From the NCBI GenBank assembly GCA_016792665.1, contig JAEUKJ010000129.1, positions 1 to 43,649 on the forward strand: a stretch of DNA of 43,649 nt. The letters run 5' to 3'. Position 1 is the first letter of the stretch; each line of letters starts with the position of its first letter. This DNA is from Deltaproteobacteria bacterium. Lineage in GTDB: Bacteria > Myxococcota_A > UBA9042 > PHBI01. The translations under genes and the position numbers were made by a program. Shown here piece after piece: positions 32,044-40,483 of this stretch. The notes beneath the pieces are model-generated. The model saw nothing but the letters and a program-made list of their open reading frames with translations, was not told where the DNA came from and did no database searches.

Positions 32044-33918
32044 TTAATCCCCTGAAAGTCTCGGTAGATCGAAGAGTCTGCCGACGCTCCACATGGCAGC
32101 CGAGGGCCCGTTCGAAGCGGCAGGCGAAGGTCCCTCTCCGGGTGCTTCGCTCTGCGTGGGCGCAGCCTTGGGCGCGTTCTTCGTCGCGCCGTCGATCGGG
32201 AAGCGCCCGCCGGTGTAGACGTGCAGGTCGGCCTCGAGCCGCTGCAACGTCAGGAGGTCCTTCACGGTCTCACGCACGGTGCGCTCGCCCGACGCGGTCG
32301 CGAGCTCGATGCGCTTGCGCGCCCAGTTCTGATAGATCGGCAGCACCACGTCACGGACCTGATCCAGCTGCTTGCGCGCGCGGATGCGCGTCGTCTCGAG
32401 GTTCGTACGGGTCCCCTCGAGCGCCACCGTCAAGGCCGGCATGAGGTCCCAGACCGCGAGCACCAGGAAGTCGTCGTCGCGCGGCCGCACCTGCACCGCA
32501 TCGAGGATGCGCGTGTCGATGGTGGGGATGTACTGGTAGTCCTCGTTGCGCATCCGATTCCAGCGCCAGCGCAGCTGCACCGTCGGGAGCAACCACGACA
32601 AGCGCTCTTCGATGGCCCACGCATCGACCTCGTCCATGTTCACGCCACGCGACTTCGTCGCCCAGCTCCGCACCTCGTCCGCGCTCGGCCACCCCGCCAA
32701 GGCGACCTCGGCCAGCCTCTTGGCCGACGCCCCATAGCTGCCCGAGGCATCCGCGACGAGGCGCCACGCGCCCGACCGACCGACCGCCCACAGCTCGGCG
32801 ACGCCACCGAAGCCCGGTGCGACGTCGAGGAGCCGCCGATCGAAGAGCCCCTCGGTCACGCGCTGCCACCCTTCGTCCGCCTTCCAACGCCAGGCGCCCT
32901 TGGCACCCACCGCCCAGCGCGCGCCCTCGCGCCCCCGCGCCAACCGCGCAGCCCCCGGGACCTTGGTGCTCTCCTCGACGATCGGGACCTCGCCGGCCTT
33001 GGTGCTGATCCTCGCGACCAGCCCCGCGCCCGCCACGAGCAGCGACCCCTCGCCATCGGCGAGCACATCGTAGAGTCCGTTGTCCTCACGACCGCCGACC
33101 GCCAGCCGGTCATACCCATCGACGGACCTCGACGCGATGCGCAATCCGCGCGACGTCGCTGCCACGAGACGCCCGTCGGAGATCACCAGGCCGCGGACCT
33201 GGAGGTCCTCTTCCAGGCCGCGCGCCGCGCGCCCGATCCCGTCCGTCCCGATCTGATAGAGGCCGTTGTCGGTCGCGACCCAGACCCGCCCGTCCGGCGT
33301 GACCGCGACGTCGTTGGCCGCGATCTTCCGACCAAAACGGATCTCGCGCTCGGTCCCCATGCGCCGCGCCGCACGCGCCACCGAGAACAATCCGCGACTC
33401 GTGCAGGCATAGACCACATCGCCGTAGACCCGGATGCGGACGACGCCGAAGCGCTGCTCGGTGCCATCGTCCTCGCCGCCGATGTTCTCGCCGTCGTCTT
33501 CGCCCTCGCGACCGCGGTCATCGCCGGTGTCGACCGTGATCCCGTCCTCTTCTTCGTCGTCCTCACCCGGCTCGTTCAGGTTGGGCGCGCCGACCTCGCC
33601 CTCGTCCTCGTCATCGTCGATGGGCTGGCTGCCGGTCTCGCGCACCTGGCCCGACAGACGCGACATCTGCAGCACCAGATGGAAGCTCTGGCCTTCGTCC
33701 TCCGACACCCAGAGGCTCGTGGCGCTGCCGAGCCACACGACCTTGGGGTTGTCGGGGTCGGTCGCGACCGCGGTCATGCCCGAGCTCGTCGCCACCGGGC
33801 CCGCGGGCTCCCAGGTCTGGGCGCGTGCCACGGGGCTCGTGACACCGACCATGGCAGCGCTTGCCAAGACGATGATGGCAAGGAGGAAGCGGTGACGGGC
33901 GGAGATCGAGACCACCAT
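32044..33918 (-). CDS. Exported beta-propeller protein with the same C-terminal domain
   Basis: A 624-residue protein with a signal peptide ending near residue 33 (PVARAQT). Residues 36-90 and 165-395 look like beta-propeller blades of the two-component-regulator-propeller or BNR type (GRVWVATDNGLYQIG, LVAATSRGLRIAS, GVAELWAVGRSGAWRLV). Residues 99-155 are an Asp/Glu-rich linker inserted between blades. Residues 398-577 match the downstream protein, and the last 45 residues are a Pro/Ser-rich tail. It is likely periplasmic or surface-bound. The ATG at 33918 is chosen because an upstream in-frame ATG at 33957 lacks any ribosome site. It follows the DUF3037 gene by 66 bases. Confidence 0.75.
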   Translation of the reverse strand: MVVSISARHRFLLAIIVLASAAMVGVTSPVARAQTWEPAGPVATSSGMTAVATDPDNPKVVWLGSATSLWVSEDEGQSFHLVLQMSRLSGQVRETGSQPIDDDEDEGEVGAPNLNEPGEDDEEEDGITVDTGDDRGREGEDDGENIGGEDDGTEQRFGVVRIRVYGDVVYACTSRGLFSVARAARRMGTEREIRFGRKIAANDVAVTPDGRVWVATDNGLYQIGTDGIGRAARGLEEDLQVRGLVISDGRLVAATSRGLRIASRSVDGYDRLAVGGREDNGLYDVLADGEGSLLVAGAGLVARISTKAGEVPIVEESTKVPGAARLARGREGARWAVGAKGAWRWKADEGWQRVTEGLFDRRLLDVAPGFGGVAELWAVGRSGAWRLVADASGSYGASAKRLAEVALAGWPSADEVRSWATKSRGVNMDEVDAWAIEERLSWLLPTVQLRWRWNRMRNEDYQYIPTIDTRILDAVQVRPRDDDFLVLAVWDLMPALTVALEGTRTNLETTRIRARKQLDQVRDVVLPIYQNWARKRIELATASGERTVRETVKDLLTLQRLEADLHVYTGGRFPIDGATKNAPKAAPTQSEAPGEGPSPAASNGPSAAMWSVGRLFDLPRLSGD

Positions 33919-33984
33919 GAGCCGGCGGAATCTACCTTCGATGTGCCCCGCGCGCAACCGCGCCTCGACCGGACACGTGCGAGC

Positions 33985-34368
33985 CTATCGGACGAGGCGC
34001 TCGAAGAGGTGGTCGAGGCTCTTGGCTGGGTCCTGGCACAGCCCCGAATGCACCGCCGACACCTGGAGGATGGTGCTGCGCGGGGCCACGAGCCAGTGCC
34101 AACGCTCGCGCTGCGTGAGGCGCGCGACCGGCCCGGCGGCGGCCTCGCCACGCGCGACGCGCGCGAACGCGTCCAGGTGATCGCGCACCAGCTCGACGTC
34201 GAGCTCTGGCCAGAGCGCCTTCAGCCGCGCCTCGTCGACCGCGATCCGCACGGCGAGGTAGTCGCACTTCAGCGCATAGAGCACGACGCCGACGTTCATC
34301 AGCTCGCCGCGATCGATGCGCGGGACCACGCGCACCATCGCGTAGTCAAACGTGGTGCGCTCGGGCAC
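33985..34368 (-). CDS. DUF3037 family protein
   Basis: A 127-residue protein starting from a GTG at 34368 with GAGGAGG just upstream; the ATG at 34386 is in frame but lies above that ribosome site. TTFDYAMVRVVPRIDRGELM and NVGVVLYALKCDYLAVRIAV are the DUF3037 signature. The family often lies next to a HipA-like kinase gene, as here. Its activity is unknown. It overlaps the upstream kinase gene by 23 bases. Confidence 0.85.
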   Translation of the reverse strand: MPERTTFDYAMVRVVPRIDRGELMNVGVVLYALKCDYLAVRIAVDEARLKALWPELDVELVRDHLDAFARVARGEAAAGPVARLTQRERWHWLVAPRSTILQVSAVHSGLCQDPAKSLDHLFERLVR

Positions 34369-35179
34369 GGGCCGCCTCCTCGGCAAGGTGGGGCAGCGCC
34401 TCGACGCGCGCCGTGAGCCAGGCCGCGTACTGCTCGCGGCTCGGCAAGGTCATGTGCGCCCCATCGAGCCACGTGTCGGGGATCGCCGCGCACAGCGCCG
34501 CGATGACCTCGGGGGTCCAGGCCGCCTGGAGGTCGCCGACCGCTGCCGCCAGGCCACTGGCACGCGACAAGAGGACGTGCCCCCCGAGCCGCGAGAAGGC
34601 CGAGCGCGCACCTGCCAGCGGGGCCTCTTGGCGCCAACCATATTGAAAGTAGAGCGCCGCCCCGTGATCGATGAGCCAGAGCCCGCGCTTGCCGCGCTGT
34701 CCGCCGTCGTGCCACTCGAGCAGGTTCGGGTTCTTGGCGCTGCGATCCGGGTTCGTGATGAACGCATCGAAGAGCACGATGCGCGAGGCGAGCTCGCTCG
34801 AGGGGGCAAGACTCGCCGCGGGGTCGAACGTGATCGAGCCGGGCAGGAAGTCGAGCCCGAGGTTCAGCCCGACGCTCGCTAGCAAGAGGGCGTGGATCTC
34901 CGGATCCGGCTCGTTCCGCCCGAGCGCCGAATCGACCTCGACCAGCACGACCTCCGGCATCGGCAAGCCCGCGGCCCGCGCCAGCCCCGCCGCCAGCAGC
35001 TCGGCCACGAGCACCGGCGTCCCCTGCCCGGCCCCACGCAGCTTCACCACATAGAGCCCGTCGTCGTCGGCCTCGATGAGCCCAGGCAAGGACCCACCCT
35101 CACGCAGCGCCGTCACGTAGCGCGTCGCCACCACCGTGCGCGGCCCCGTGCCGGGTCGCTGCGCCGCCTCAGAACCCAT
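34346..35179 (-). CDS. HipA-like kinase (HipA_2 type)
   Basis: A 277-residue protein of the compact HipA-like kinase group. Key positions are Lys46 in GLYVVKLRGAG for ATP, the catalytic NPDRSAKNPNLL (Asp145, Asn150) and the metal-binding LIDHG (Asp171). HipA proteins phosphorylate partners such as tRNA synthetases, but targets of this small subgroup are not established. The usual HipB DNA-binding antitoxin is absent; instead DUF3037 follows with a 23-base overlap. The ATG at 35179 lies within the last codons of tonB (11-base overlap). Toxin-antitoxin function is possible but not shown. Confidence 0.8.
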   Translation of the reverse strand: MGSEAAQRPGTGPRTVVATRYVTALREGGSLPGLIEADDDGLYVVKLRGAGQGTPVLVAELLAAGLARAAGLPMPEVVLVEVDSALGRNEPDPEIHALLLASVGLNLGLDFLPGSITFDPAASLAPSSELASRIVLFDAFITNPDRSAKNPNLLEWHDGGQRGKRGLWLIDHGAALYFQYGWRQEAPLAGARSAFSRLGGHVLLSRASGLAAAVGDLQAAWTPEVIAALCAAIPDTWLDGAHMTLPSREQYAAWLTARVEALPHLAEEAARARAHHV

Positions 35180-36269
35180 CGGGCGTGAACTCGACGTCCC
35201 AAGGGACCCACGACTCGACCGCCACTCCGTCGAGCGTCGCTGGCTCGAAGACCGCGCGCATGCCGACCTCTTTCGCCTCGCGGTCGAAGGCCGGTCCGGC
35301 CCCGCGCACGACCTTGGCCTGCTTCACGCGACCGTCGGTCCCGACCAGCAACGACAAGCGCACGATCACCGCGCCCGCCCGCGGCGGCGCGTCGGCCGGC
35401 CACTCGCCGCGTGGCCTCACCTTCACGCGCGCGGCCACCCGCTTGACCTCGCGGATCTCCGCGATCCCGCCCCCCGTGCCGCCGACGACACCGTCGTCCC
35501 GACGCGGTACCGCGACATCTTCGACCGGCTTCTTCGTGATCGACGGGTCTCCCAACGAGTCGATCTCACCGCTCAAGATGGCCATGCCGCCGCCTTGGAC
35601 CGTGCCGAGGCCAGCCAGCGCCAGGGCGACCGGCTCGGGCGGCTTCTTCGGGCCCTCGGGCTTGGGCTTCTTCGGCGTCGCCCGATCGGGCGCGGGCTTC
35701 GGAGCCTCGACCACGACCGGCTCGGGCGGCTTCACCACCTCGGGCTCAGGCGGCTTCACCTCCGGCTCGGGCGGCTTCACCACCTCGACCTTCGGCAGCA
35801 CCAGGGCCACGTCCTCGGGCTTCACGAGCTTGGGCACGAGGCAGCTCGGCGTCTCGTCGTCGACCGCGACCGTGCGCGGCCCGACCTTCCACGCGACCCC
35901 CTCGCCCTTCTTCGCCGTCACGACGAAGGCCGAGTCCGGGTAGGCCCCGCTCGACCCGGGCGCGAAGTGCGTCGGCCTGCGCTCGGCCCCACCGGCGCTG
36001 GCCGGCAGGATGGCGTTGTCCTCGCCGAAGGGTACGTCGACCGCCTCGGCCTCGGTGTTCGTGAAGCCGAAGTGCACCGCCATGCCGCCCGTGCCGAGCG
36101 GCATCACGCACAAGATGCGCGGTCGCACCGGGTGGTAGCGGGCCTCGATCCCCCACGCCAGGAGCCCCAGCAGCACCGCACCAGAGGCCACCGCGATCGC
36201 GAAGCGCGCGCCGCCGCTCAACGTCGCAGAGCGAGCCTTCGATCCCCTTGCCGGTGCCTGCGCCACCAC
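35169..36269 (-). CDS. TonB-type energy-transducer with an extra periplasmic domain
   Basis: A 366-residue protein. Residues 22-41 are the single membrane anchor (RFAIAVASGAVLLGLLAWGI). Residues 43-150 form an extra segment (MAVHFGFTNTEAEAVDVPFG) not seen in classic TonB. Residues 158-213 are the Pro-rich rod (PPEPEVKPPEPEVVKPPEP). Residues about 275-366 are a TonB C-terminal-like domain ending VAVESWVPWDVEFTPDGF, which in TonB touches outer-membrane receptors. The start is a GTG at 36269, one base after the exbD stop. With ExbB and ExbD it should use the proton-motive force to act on an outer-membrane partner, none of which is encoded here. Confidence 0.8.
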   Translation of the reverse strand: MVAQAPARGSKARSATLSGGARFAIAVASGAVLLGLLAWGIEARYHPVRPRILCVMPLGTGGMAVHFGFTNTEAEAVDVPFGEDNAILPASAGGAERRPTHFAPGSSGAYPDSAFVVTAKKGEGVAWKVGPRTVAVDDETPSCLVPKLVKPEDVALVLPKVEVVKPPEPEVKPPEPEVVKPPEPVVVEAPKPAPDRATPKKPKPEGPKKPPEPVALALAGLGTVQGGGMAILSGEIDSLGDPSITKKPVEDVAVPRRDDGVVGGTGGGIAEIREVKRVAARVKVRPRGEWPADAPPRAGAVIVRLSLLVGTDGRVKQAKVVRGAGPAFDREAKEVGMRAVFEPATLDGVAVESWVPWDVEFTPDGF

Positions 36270-36270
36270 C

Positions 36271-36717
36271 TCACTCGATCTCCATCGGTTTGGTGTTCAT
36301 TCCGACGTTGCCGACCCCGAGCACGCGCAGCGTGTCGACGACGGTCAGCACCGCCCCATGGGTCAAGCGCTCGTCGGCCGCGACAAAGGCCTCGAGGGTC
36401 TTGCCGTCGCGCTGGAGCTCTTTCACGCGTGCCTTCACGGCGTCCAGCGTGGACCGCTCGCCATTGAGGAACAAGGTCCCGTCCCGGTTCATCGCGATCG
36501 AGAGCAGCGAGGTGTTCGTCTCTTCGGCCGACGCGGCCTTCGGGAGCTGGATCGGCACGTTCTTCGGCAGGACCTTCTCGACGTCCTTCTCGTCCTCGCG
36601 CACGAACTCGGTCGTCACCATGAAGATGATGAGGAGCACCAACGCGATGTCGACGAAGGGGACGATGTTGATCTCGTTGAACCCATCATCGTCATTCGAC
36701 TGCGCGCCACCGGCCAT
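36271..36717 (-). CDS. exbD: ExbD/TolR family biopolymer transport protein
   Basis: A 148-residue protein with one membrane helix near the N-terminus (INIVPFVDIALVLLIIFMV) containing the essential Asp of the family in PFVDIALVL. The periplasmic domain (LFLNGERSTLDAVKARVKEL, VLTVVDTLRVLGVGNVGM) has the ExbD/TolR fold. It shares the inner-membrane proton channel with ExbB and energises the TonB-type protein. It starts one base after the exbB stop codon and ends one base before the TonB GTG. Confidence 0.92.
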   Translation of the reverse strand: MAGGAQSNDDDGFNEINIVPFVDIALVLLIIFMVTTEFVREDEKDVEKVLPKNVPIQLPKAASAEETNTSLLSIAMNRDGTLFLNGERSTLDAVKARVKELQRDGKTLEAFVAADERLTHGAVLTVVDTLRVLGVGNVGMNTKPMEIE

Positions 36718-36718
36718 C

Positions 36719-37393
36719 TCAGCGTCCCCCGCCCGACGGCCCGCGCGACTTCAGGTGCGCCATCAACATGCGCGCCATGCTCTCGGTCTCCGACGCCATG
36801 ACCTTGATGCGGTTCTTGAAGACGTTGAAGGCCACGACCGACGGAATGGCGACCCCGAGGCCGACCGCGGTCGCGACCAGCGCCTCGCCGATCTGCGCCA
36901 TGACCTTGCCCTTCAGCTCGGCCCCCTCGAGCCCGCTGCCGAGCGCCGCGAACGCGGTCAGGATGCCGATGACCGTGCCGAAGAGCCCGATGAACGGGGC
37001 GGAGTTGCCGAGGGTCCCGAGGATGGGCAGCCACCGATCATAAGAAGTGCGCTCGCGCGTGATGGCCGCCTGCACGACCTCCTCGACCGACTCGACCCCG
37101 TCGTCCCACGCGTCCAGGGCCGCGTTCAGGACCCCACCCGTCATCCCGCCGAGCCCGCTCACACGCTCGCGCGCCTTGGCGGGCCCACCCTCGCGGACGG
37201 CCTGGATGACCTGCTTCGAGAGGGCGTTCGCGTCGACGCGGTGCTTCGAGAAGAAGAGCGCACGCTCGACCACCACGATGATCGCCACGAGCAAGAGCCC
37301 GAGCAGCAACCAGAGCACCCAGTCGGCCCCCAGCGATTCGAGGAACTGGGCGAGCTTGTCGGTCAACGAGCCGAGTAGAACCATCGTATCCAT
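36719..37393 (-). CDS. exbB: ExbB/TolQ/MotA family proton channel protein
   Basis: A 224-residue protein with three membrane helices: WVLWLLLGLLLVAIIVVVER at the N-terminus, LGNSAPFIGLFGTVIGILTA in the middle, and ALVATAVGLGVAIPSVVAFN. The GNSAPFIGLFGTVIGI segment is the ExbB/TolQ signature. It forms the inner-membrane proton channel with ExbD. The start is uncertain between ATGs at 37393 and 37384; GGGGAG lies upstream of both. It is the first gene of the run exbB-exbD-tonB-HipA-DUF3037 and is divergent from ruvC across about 100 bases, where its promoter should be. Confidence 0.92.
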   Translation of the reverse strand: MDTMVLLGSLTDKLAQFLESLGADWVLWLLLGLLLVAIIVVVERALFFSKHRVDANALSKQVIQAVREGGPAKARERVSGLGGMTGGVLNAALDAWDDGVESVEEVVQAAITRERTSYDRWLPILGTLGNSAPFIGLFGTVIGILTAFAALGSGLEGAELKGKVMAQIGEALVATAVGLGVAIPSVVAFNVFKNRIKVMASETESMARMLMAHLKSRGPSGGGR

Positions 37394-37494
37394 GTCTCCC
37401 CGCGGGGATGCTGGCGCCCGCGAAGTGCATAGGTATAGGCGCGAGCCGCGTTCGGGCTACTGATATCCCACGAAAAGTGTTAGCCACTCTCCGC

Positions 37495-38010
37495 ATGAAG
37501 GTCCTCGGTGTCGACCCGGGCACGCTCGCGACAGGTTGGTGCATCGTCGAAGCGATGCCCGGCGGTCCGCTCCGCCCCCACGCTCACGGCGTGATCCGCA
37601 CGCGCGCCGCCGACCCGCTCTGGGATCGCCTGGCCCTCATCCACGCGGAGATCCTCGCCGTGGCCCAGGCCCACCGACCCAGCGCGCTCGCCCTCGAGCA
37701 ATGCTTCGTGGGCAAGAACATCCAGTCGGCCTTGAAGCTCGGCCACACGCGCGGCGCCGTGATGGTCGCCGCCAAGACCGTCGGCGCCGACGTCTTCGAA
37801 TACGCCCCGAGCCAGGTGAAGAGCGCCGTCACCGGGTCGGGCCGCGCCGAGAAACACCAGGTGGCCGAGATGGTCCGTATCCTCTTGGGGCTGCCCAAGA
37901 CCGCCCCCGCCGACGCCTCCGACGCGATGGCCGTCGCCATCTGCCACATCAACGGCTCGACCCAGCGCATCCTCGCGCACGCGGTCGTCACCGCCGGAGC
38001 CCGACGATGA
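37495..38010 (+). CDS. ruvC: Crossover junction endodeoxyribonuclease RuvC
   Basis: A 171-residue nuclease that resolves Holliday junctions by paired nicks. Catalytic acids are visible in VLGVDPG (Asp6), LALEQCF and PADASDAMAVAICH (two Asp). The length matches the family. The ATG at 37495 is the standard N-terminus, although no clear Shine-Dalgarno precedes it. The stop overlaps the ruvA start (ATGA). The order ruvC-ruvA-ruvB places the resolvase with its branch-migration motor. Confidence 0.97.
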   Translation: MKVLGVDPGTLATGWCIVEAMPGGPLRPHAHGVIRTRAADPLWDRLALIHAEILAVAQAHRPSALALEQCFVGKNIQSALKLGHTRGAVMVAAKTVGADVFEYAPSQVKSAVTGSGRAEKHQVAEMVRILLGLPKTAPADASDAMAVAICHINGSTQRILAHAVVTAGARR

Positions 38011-38627
38011 TCGGCTGGCTCGGCGGCAACCTGAAGGCCCGCGACAGCGAAGGGCGCCTCGTCCTCGAGGTCGGCGGCGTCGGCTACCTCGTCTCGGTGC
38101 CACTCTCGGTCGCGGCCGACGTCGCCATCGGCGCGCCGCTCGAGCTCTGGATCCACACGCACGTGCGCGAGGACGACCTCGCCCTGTTCGGCTTCGAGGA
38201 CGAGGTCGAGCTCCAGACCTTTCGCGCGCTGACCGCCATCTCCGGCGTCGGGCCGAAGGTCGCTCTGGCGGTGCTCGGGCAGACCCCACCCGCCGAGCTC
38301 GCGAGCGCCGTCCTGGCTGGCGACATCGCGCGCCTCTCGCGCGCCAAAGGGGTCGGCAAGCGCCTCGCCGAGCGCCTCGCCGTCGAGCTCAAGGGCAAGC
38401 TCGACTTCGTGCCATCGACGCCGACCGTCGCCCCGACCCCGGCCAAGCCCGGCAAGAAGACCCCGTCGGAGCGCCTCTGGGATGACCTCCGCAGCGCGCT
38501 CGGCAACCTGCAGTACCGGCCGAAAGAGGTCGAGCTCGCCCTGGCGCAAGTGCGCAGCGAGCTCGGCGAGGCCCCGGGCGACTTCGACCAGGCCCTGCGC
38601 ATGGCGCTCGGTCTCCTGAGGAAGTGA
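38007..38627 (+). CDS. ruvA: Holliday junction branch migration protein RuvA
   Basis: A 206-residue protein that binds four-way junctions as a tetramer and loads RuvB. The N-terminal OB fold ([20 protein letters not shown]), [20 protein letters not shown], then the HhH pair ([36 protein letters not shown]), a Pro/Lys linker and the C-terminal RuvB-binding domain ([18 protein letters not shown]) are all present. It is coupled to ruvC by the 4-base ATGA and to ruvB by TGATG. Confidence 0.97.
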   Translation: MIGWLGGNLKARDSEGRLVLEVGGVGYLVSVPLSVAADVAIGAPLELWIHTHVREDDLALFGFEDEVELQTFRALTAISGVGPKVALAVLGQTPPAELASAVLAGDIARLSRAKGVGKRLAERLAVELKGKLDFVPSTPTVAPTPAKPGKKTPSERLWDDLRSALGNLQYRPKEVELALAQVRSELGEAPGDFDQALRMALGLLRK

Positions 38628-39688
38628 TGGCGAAGCCGACGCCCAAGCCCACGCCCAGGACCGAAGAGCGCGAGCTCACGGCCGTGACCCGCGACGACGA
38701 CGCGCGCTTCGACCGCGCCCTCCGGCCGCGCGCCTTCGACGACTACGTCGGGCAGAAGCAGCTCGTCGACAACCTGAAGGTCTTCGTCAAGGCGGCCAAG
38801 CTCCGCGGCGAGGCCGTCGACCACATGCTGTTCTCGGGCCCGCCCGGCCTCGGCAAGACGACGCTCGCGCACATCATCGCCAACGAGACCGACGCCAACC
38901 TGGTCATCACCTCGGGCCCCGCCATCGAGCGCAAGGGCGACCTCGCCGGCATCCTGACGAACCTCCAGCCGCGCGACGTGCTCTTCATCGACGAGATCCA
39001 CCGCCTCCAGGCCGCCGTCGAAGAGAACCTCTACCCCGCAATGGAGGACTTCCAGTTCGACCTCATCATCGGCGAGGGCACCTACGCCCGGAACATGAAG
39101 ATCCAGCTGCCGCCGTTCACCCTCATCGGGGCCACGACGCGCGCGGGTCTCCTCACCTCGCCGCTGCGCGACCGCTTCGGCATCGTCGCGCGCTTGGAGT
39201 ACTACGCCGTCACCGATCTGGTGACCATCCTCCACCGCTCGGCCGGCCTCCTCGACATCGCCCTCGAAGAGGGCGGCGCCCAGGAGATCGCACGCCGCAG
39301 CCGCGGCACCCCGCGCATCGCCAACCGCCTCCTCCGCCGCGTGCGCGACTTCGCCGCGGTCGAGGGCAAGTCGGCCATCGACCACGACATCGCGCGCTAT
39401 GCGCTGGGCCGCCTCGACGTCGACGCGCTCGGCCTCGACGCGATGGACCGCCGCTACCTGGAGACCCTCATCGACTTCTACCAGGGCGGCCCGGCCGGCA
39501 TCGAGACCATGGCCGTCGCGCTCTCGGAAGAAAAGGGCACCCTCGAGGACGTCTACGAACCCTACCTCATCCAGGAAGGCTTCCTCCAGCGCACCCCACG
39601 CGGGCGCGTGGCGACGCCGAAAGCCTACCAGCACCTCGGCAAGGCCATGCCGCGCGGCGGCGGCGGCTCGCAGGGCACCCTCGTCTGA
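38627..39688 (+). CDS. ruvB: Holliday junction DNA helicase RuvB
   Basis: A 353-residue AAA+ motor. [20 protein letters not shown], Walker [13 protein letters not shown], Walker [11 protein letters not shown], sensor [20 protein letters not shown] with the arginine finger, and the winged-helix C-terminus ([20 protein letters not shown]) match the family. The N-terminus has a Lys/Pro/Thr-rich extension. The ATG at 38627 overlaps the ruvA stop by one base; an in-frame GTG one codon earlier is less likely. pdxH follows after 17 bases. Confidence 0.97.
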   Translation: MAKPTPKPTPRTEERELTAVTRDDDARFDRALRPRAFDDYVGQKQLVDNLKVFVKAAKLRGEAVDHMLFSGPPGLGKTTLAHIIANETDANLVITSGPAIERKGDLAGILTNLQPRDVLFIDEIHRLQAAVEENLYPAMEDFQFDLIIGEGTYARNMKIQLPPFTLIGATTRAGLLTSPLRDRFGIVARLEYYAVTDLVTILHRSAGLLDIALEEGGAQEIARRSRGTPRIANRLLRRVRDFAAVEGKSAIDHDIARYALGRLDVDALGLDAMDRRYLETLIDFYQGGPAGIETMAVALSEEKGTLEDVYEPYLIQEGFLQRTPRGRVATPKAYQHLGKAMPRGGGGSQGTLV

Positions 39689-39705
39689 TCGCCCCAGGAC
39701 TCCGC

Positions 39706-40350
39706 ATGGACACGCCCCTCGACCTGGACCCCACGACGACCGATCCCCTCGACGTCTTCGTGCGCTGGTACGAGGAAGCCAAGGCGCTCCCCGAGCGCGA
39801 AGCGATGACGCTCGCGACCCTCGATGCCACCGGCCAGCCCGAGCTGCGCACCGTCCTCCTCCGTGGCCTCGAGCTCGGCCCCGGCCGCGAAGGCCTCGTC
39901 TTCTACACGAACTACCAGAGCACCAAAGGCCGCCACCTGCTCTCGGACCCGCGCTGCGCCGCCCTCTTCTATTGGGGTGATCTCCTCGGCCACAGCCCCT
40001 TCCCAGGCCGTCAGGTGCGCGTCACTGGCACGGCCCAGCCGGTCCCCGCCGAGGTCTCGGACGCCTACTTCGCCTCGCGCCCACGCCTGTCCCAGCTCGG
40101 CGCCTGGGCCTCCCCGCAGAGCACACCCATCGCCTCACGCGACACCCTGGAGAGCGCCGTCCTCGCCGTCGCCGAGCGCTTCCCGGGCGCCACGCCGGTC
40201 CCGCGCCCGCCGCACTGGGGCGGCTTCCACCTCGTCATCGACACGATCGAGCTCTGGCAAGGACGCCTCGGTCGTCTCCACGATCGCTTCCGCTTCGCGC
40301 GCGACAGCGCCTCGCCGACCGGCTGGACGGCCTCGCGCCTGGCCCCTTGA
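39706..40350 (+). CDS. pdxH: Pyridoxamine/pyridoxine 5'-phosphate oxidase
   Basis: A 214-residue FMN enzyme that makes pyridoxal 5'-phosphate with oxygen. AMTLATLDATGQPELRTVLL, VFYTNYQSTKGRHLLSDPRC, ALFYW, SRPRLSQLGAWASPQSTPI and the C-terminal GRLGRLHDRFRFAR are family signatures. The loop GHSPFPGRQVRVTG is a few residues longer than usual. The order ruvB-pdxH with 17 bases between suggests the same transcript. Confidence 0.95.
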   Translation: MDTPLDLDPTTTDPLDVFVRWYEEAKALPEREAMTLATLDATGQPELRTVLLRGLELGPGREGLVFYTNYQSTKGRHLLSDPRCAALFYWGDLLGHSPFPGRQVRVTGTAQPVPAEVSDAYFASRPRLSQLGAWASPQSTPIASRDTLESAVLAVAERFPGATPVPRPPHWGGFHLVIDTIELWQGRLGRLHDRFRFARDSASPTGWTASRLAP

Positions 40351-40483
40351 GGCCGTGAGCCACCTCGCGCGTAAGGCCATTCCGCGCGCCTTTTACAAAG
40401 CCGCGACATCTCTCGAATCTCGGCCGGTAAATAGCCGAGCTCTGGCGGGCGTAAGGCACCTGTCTGCGGAAAGGAACCCGACC

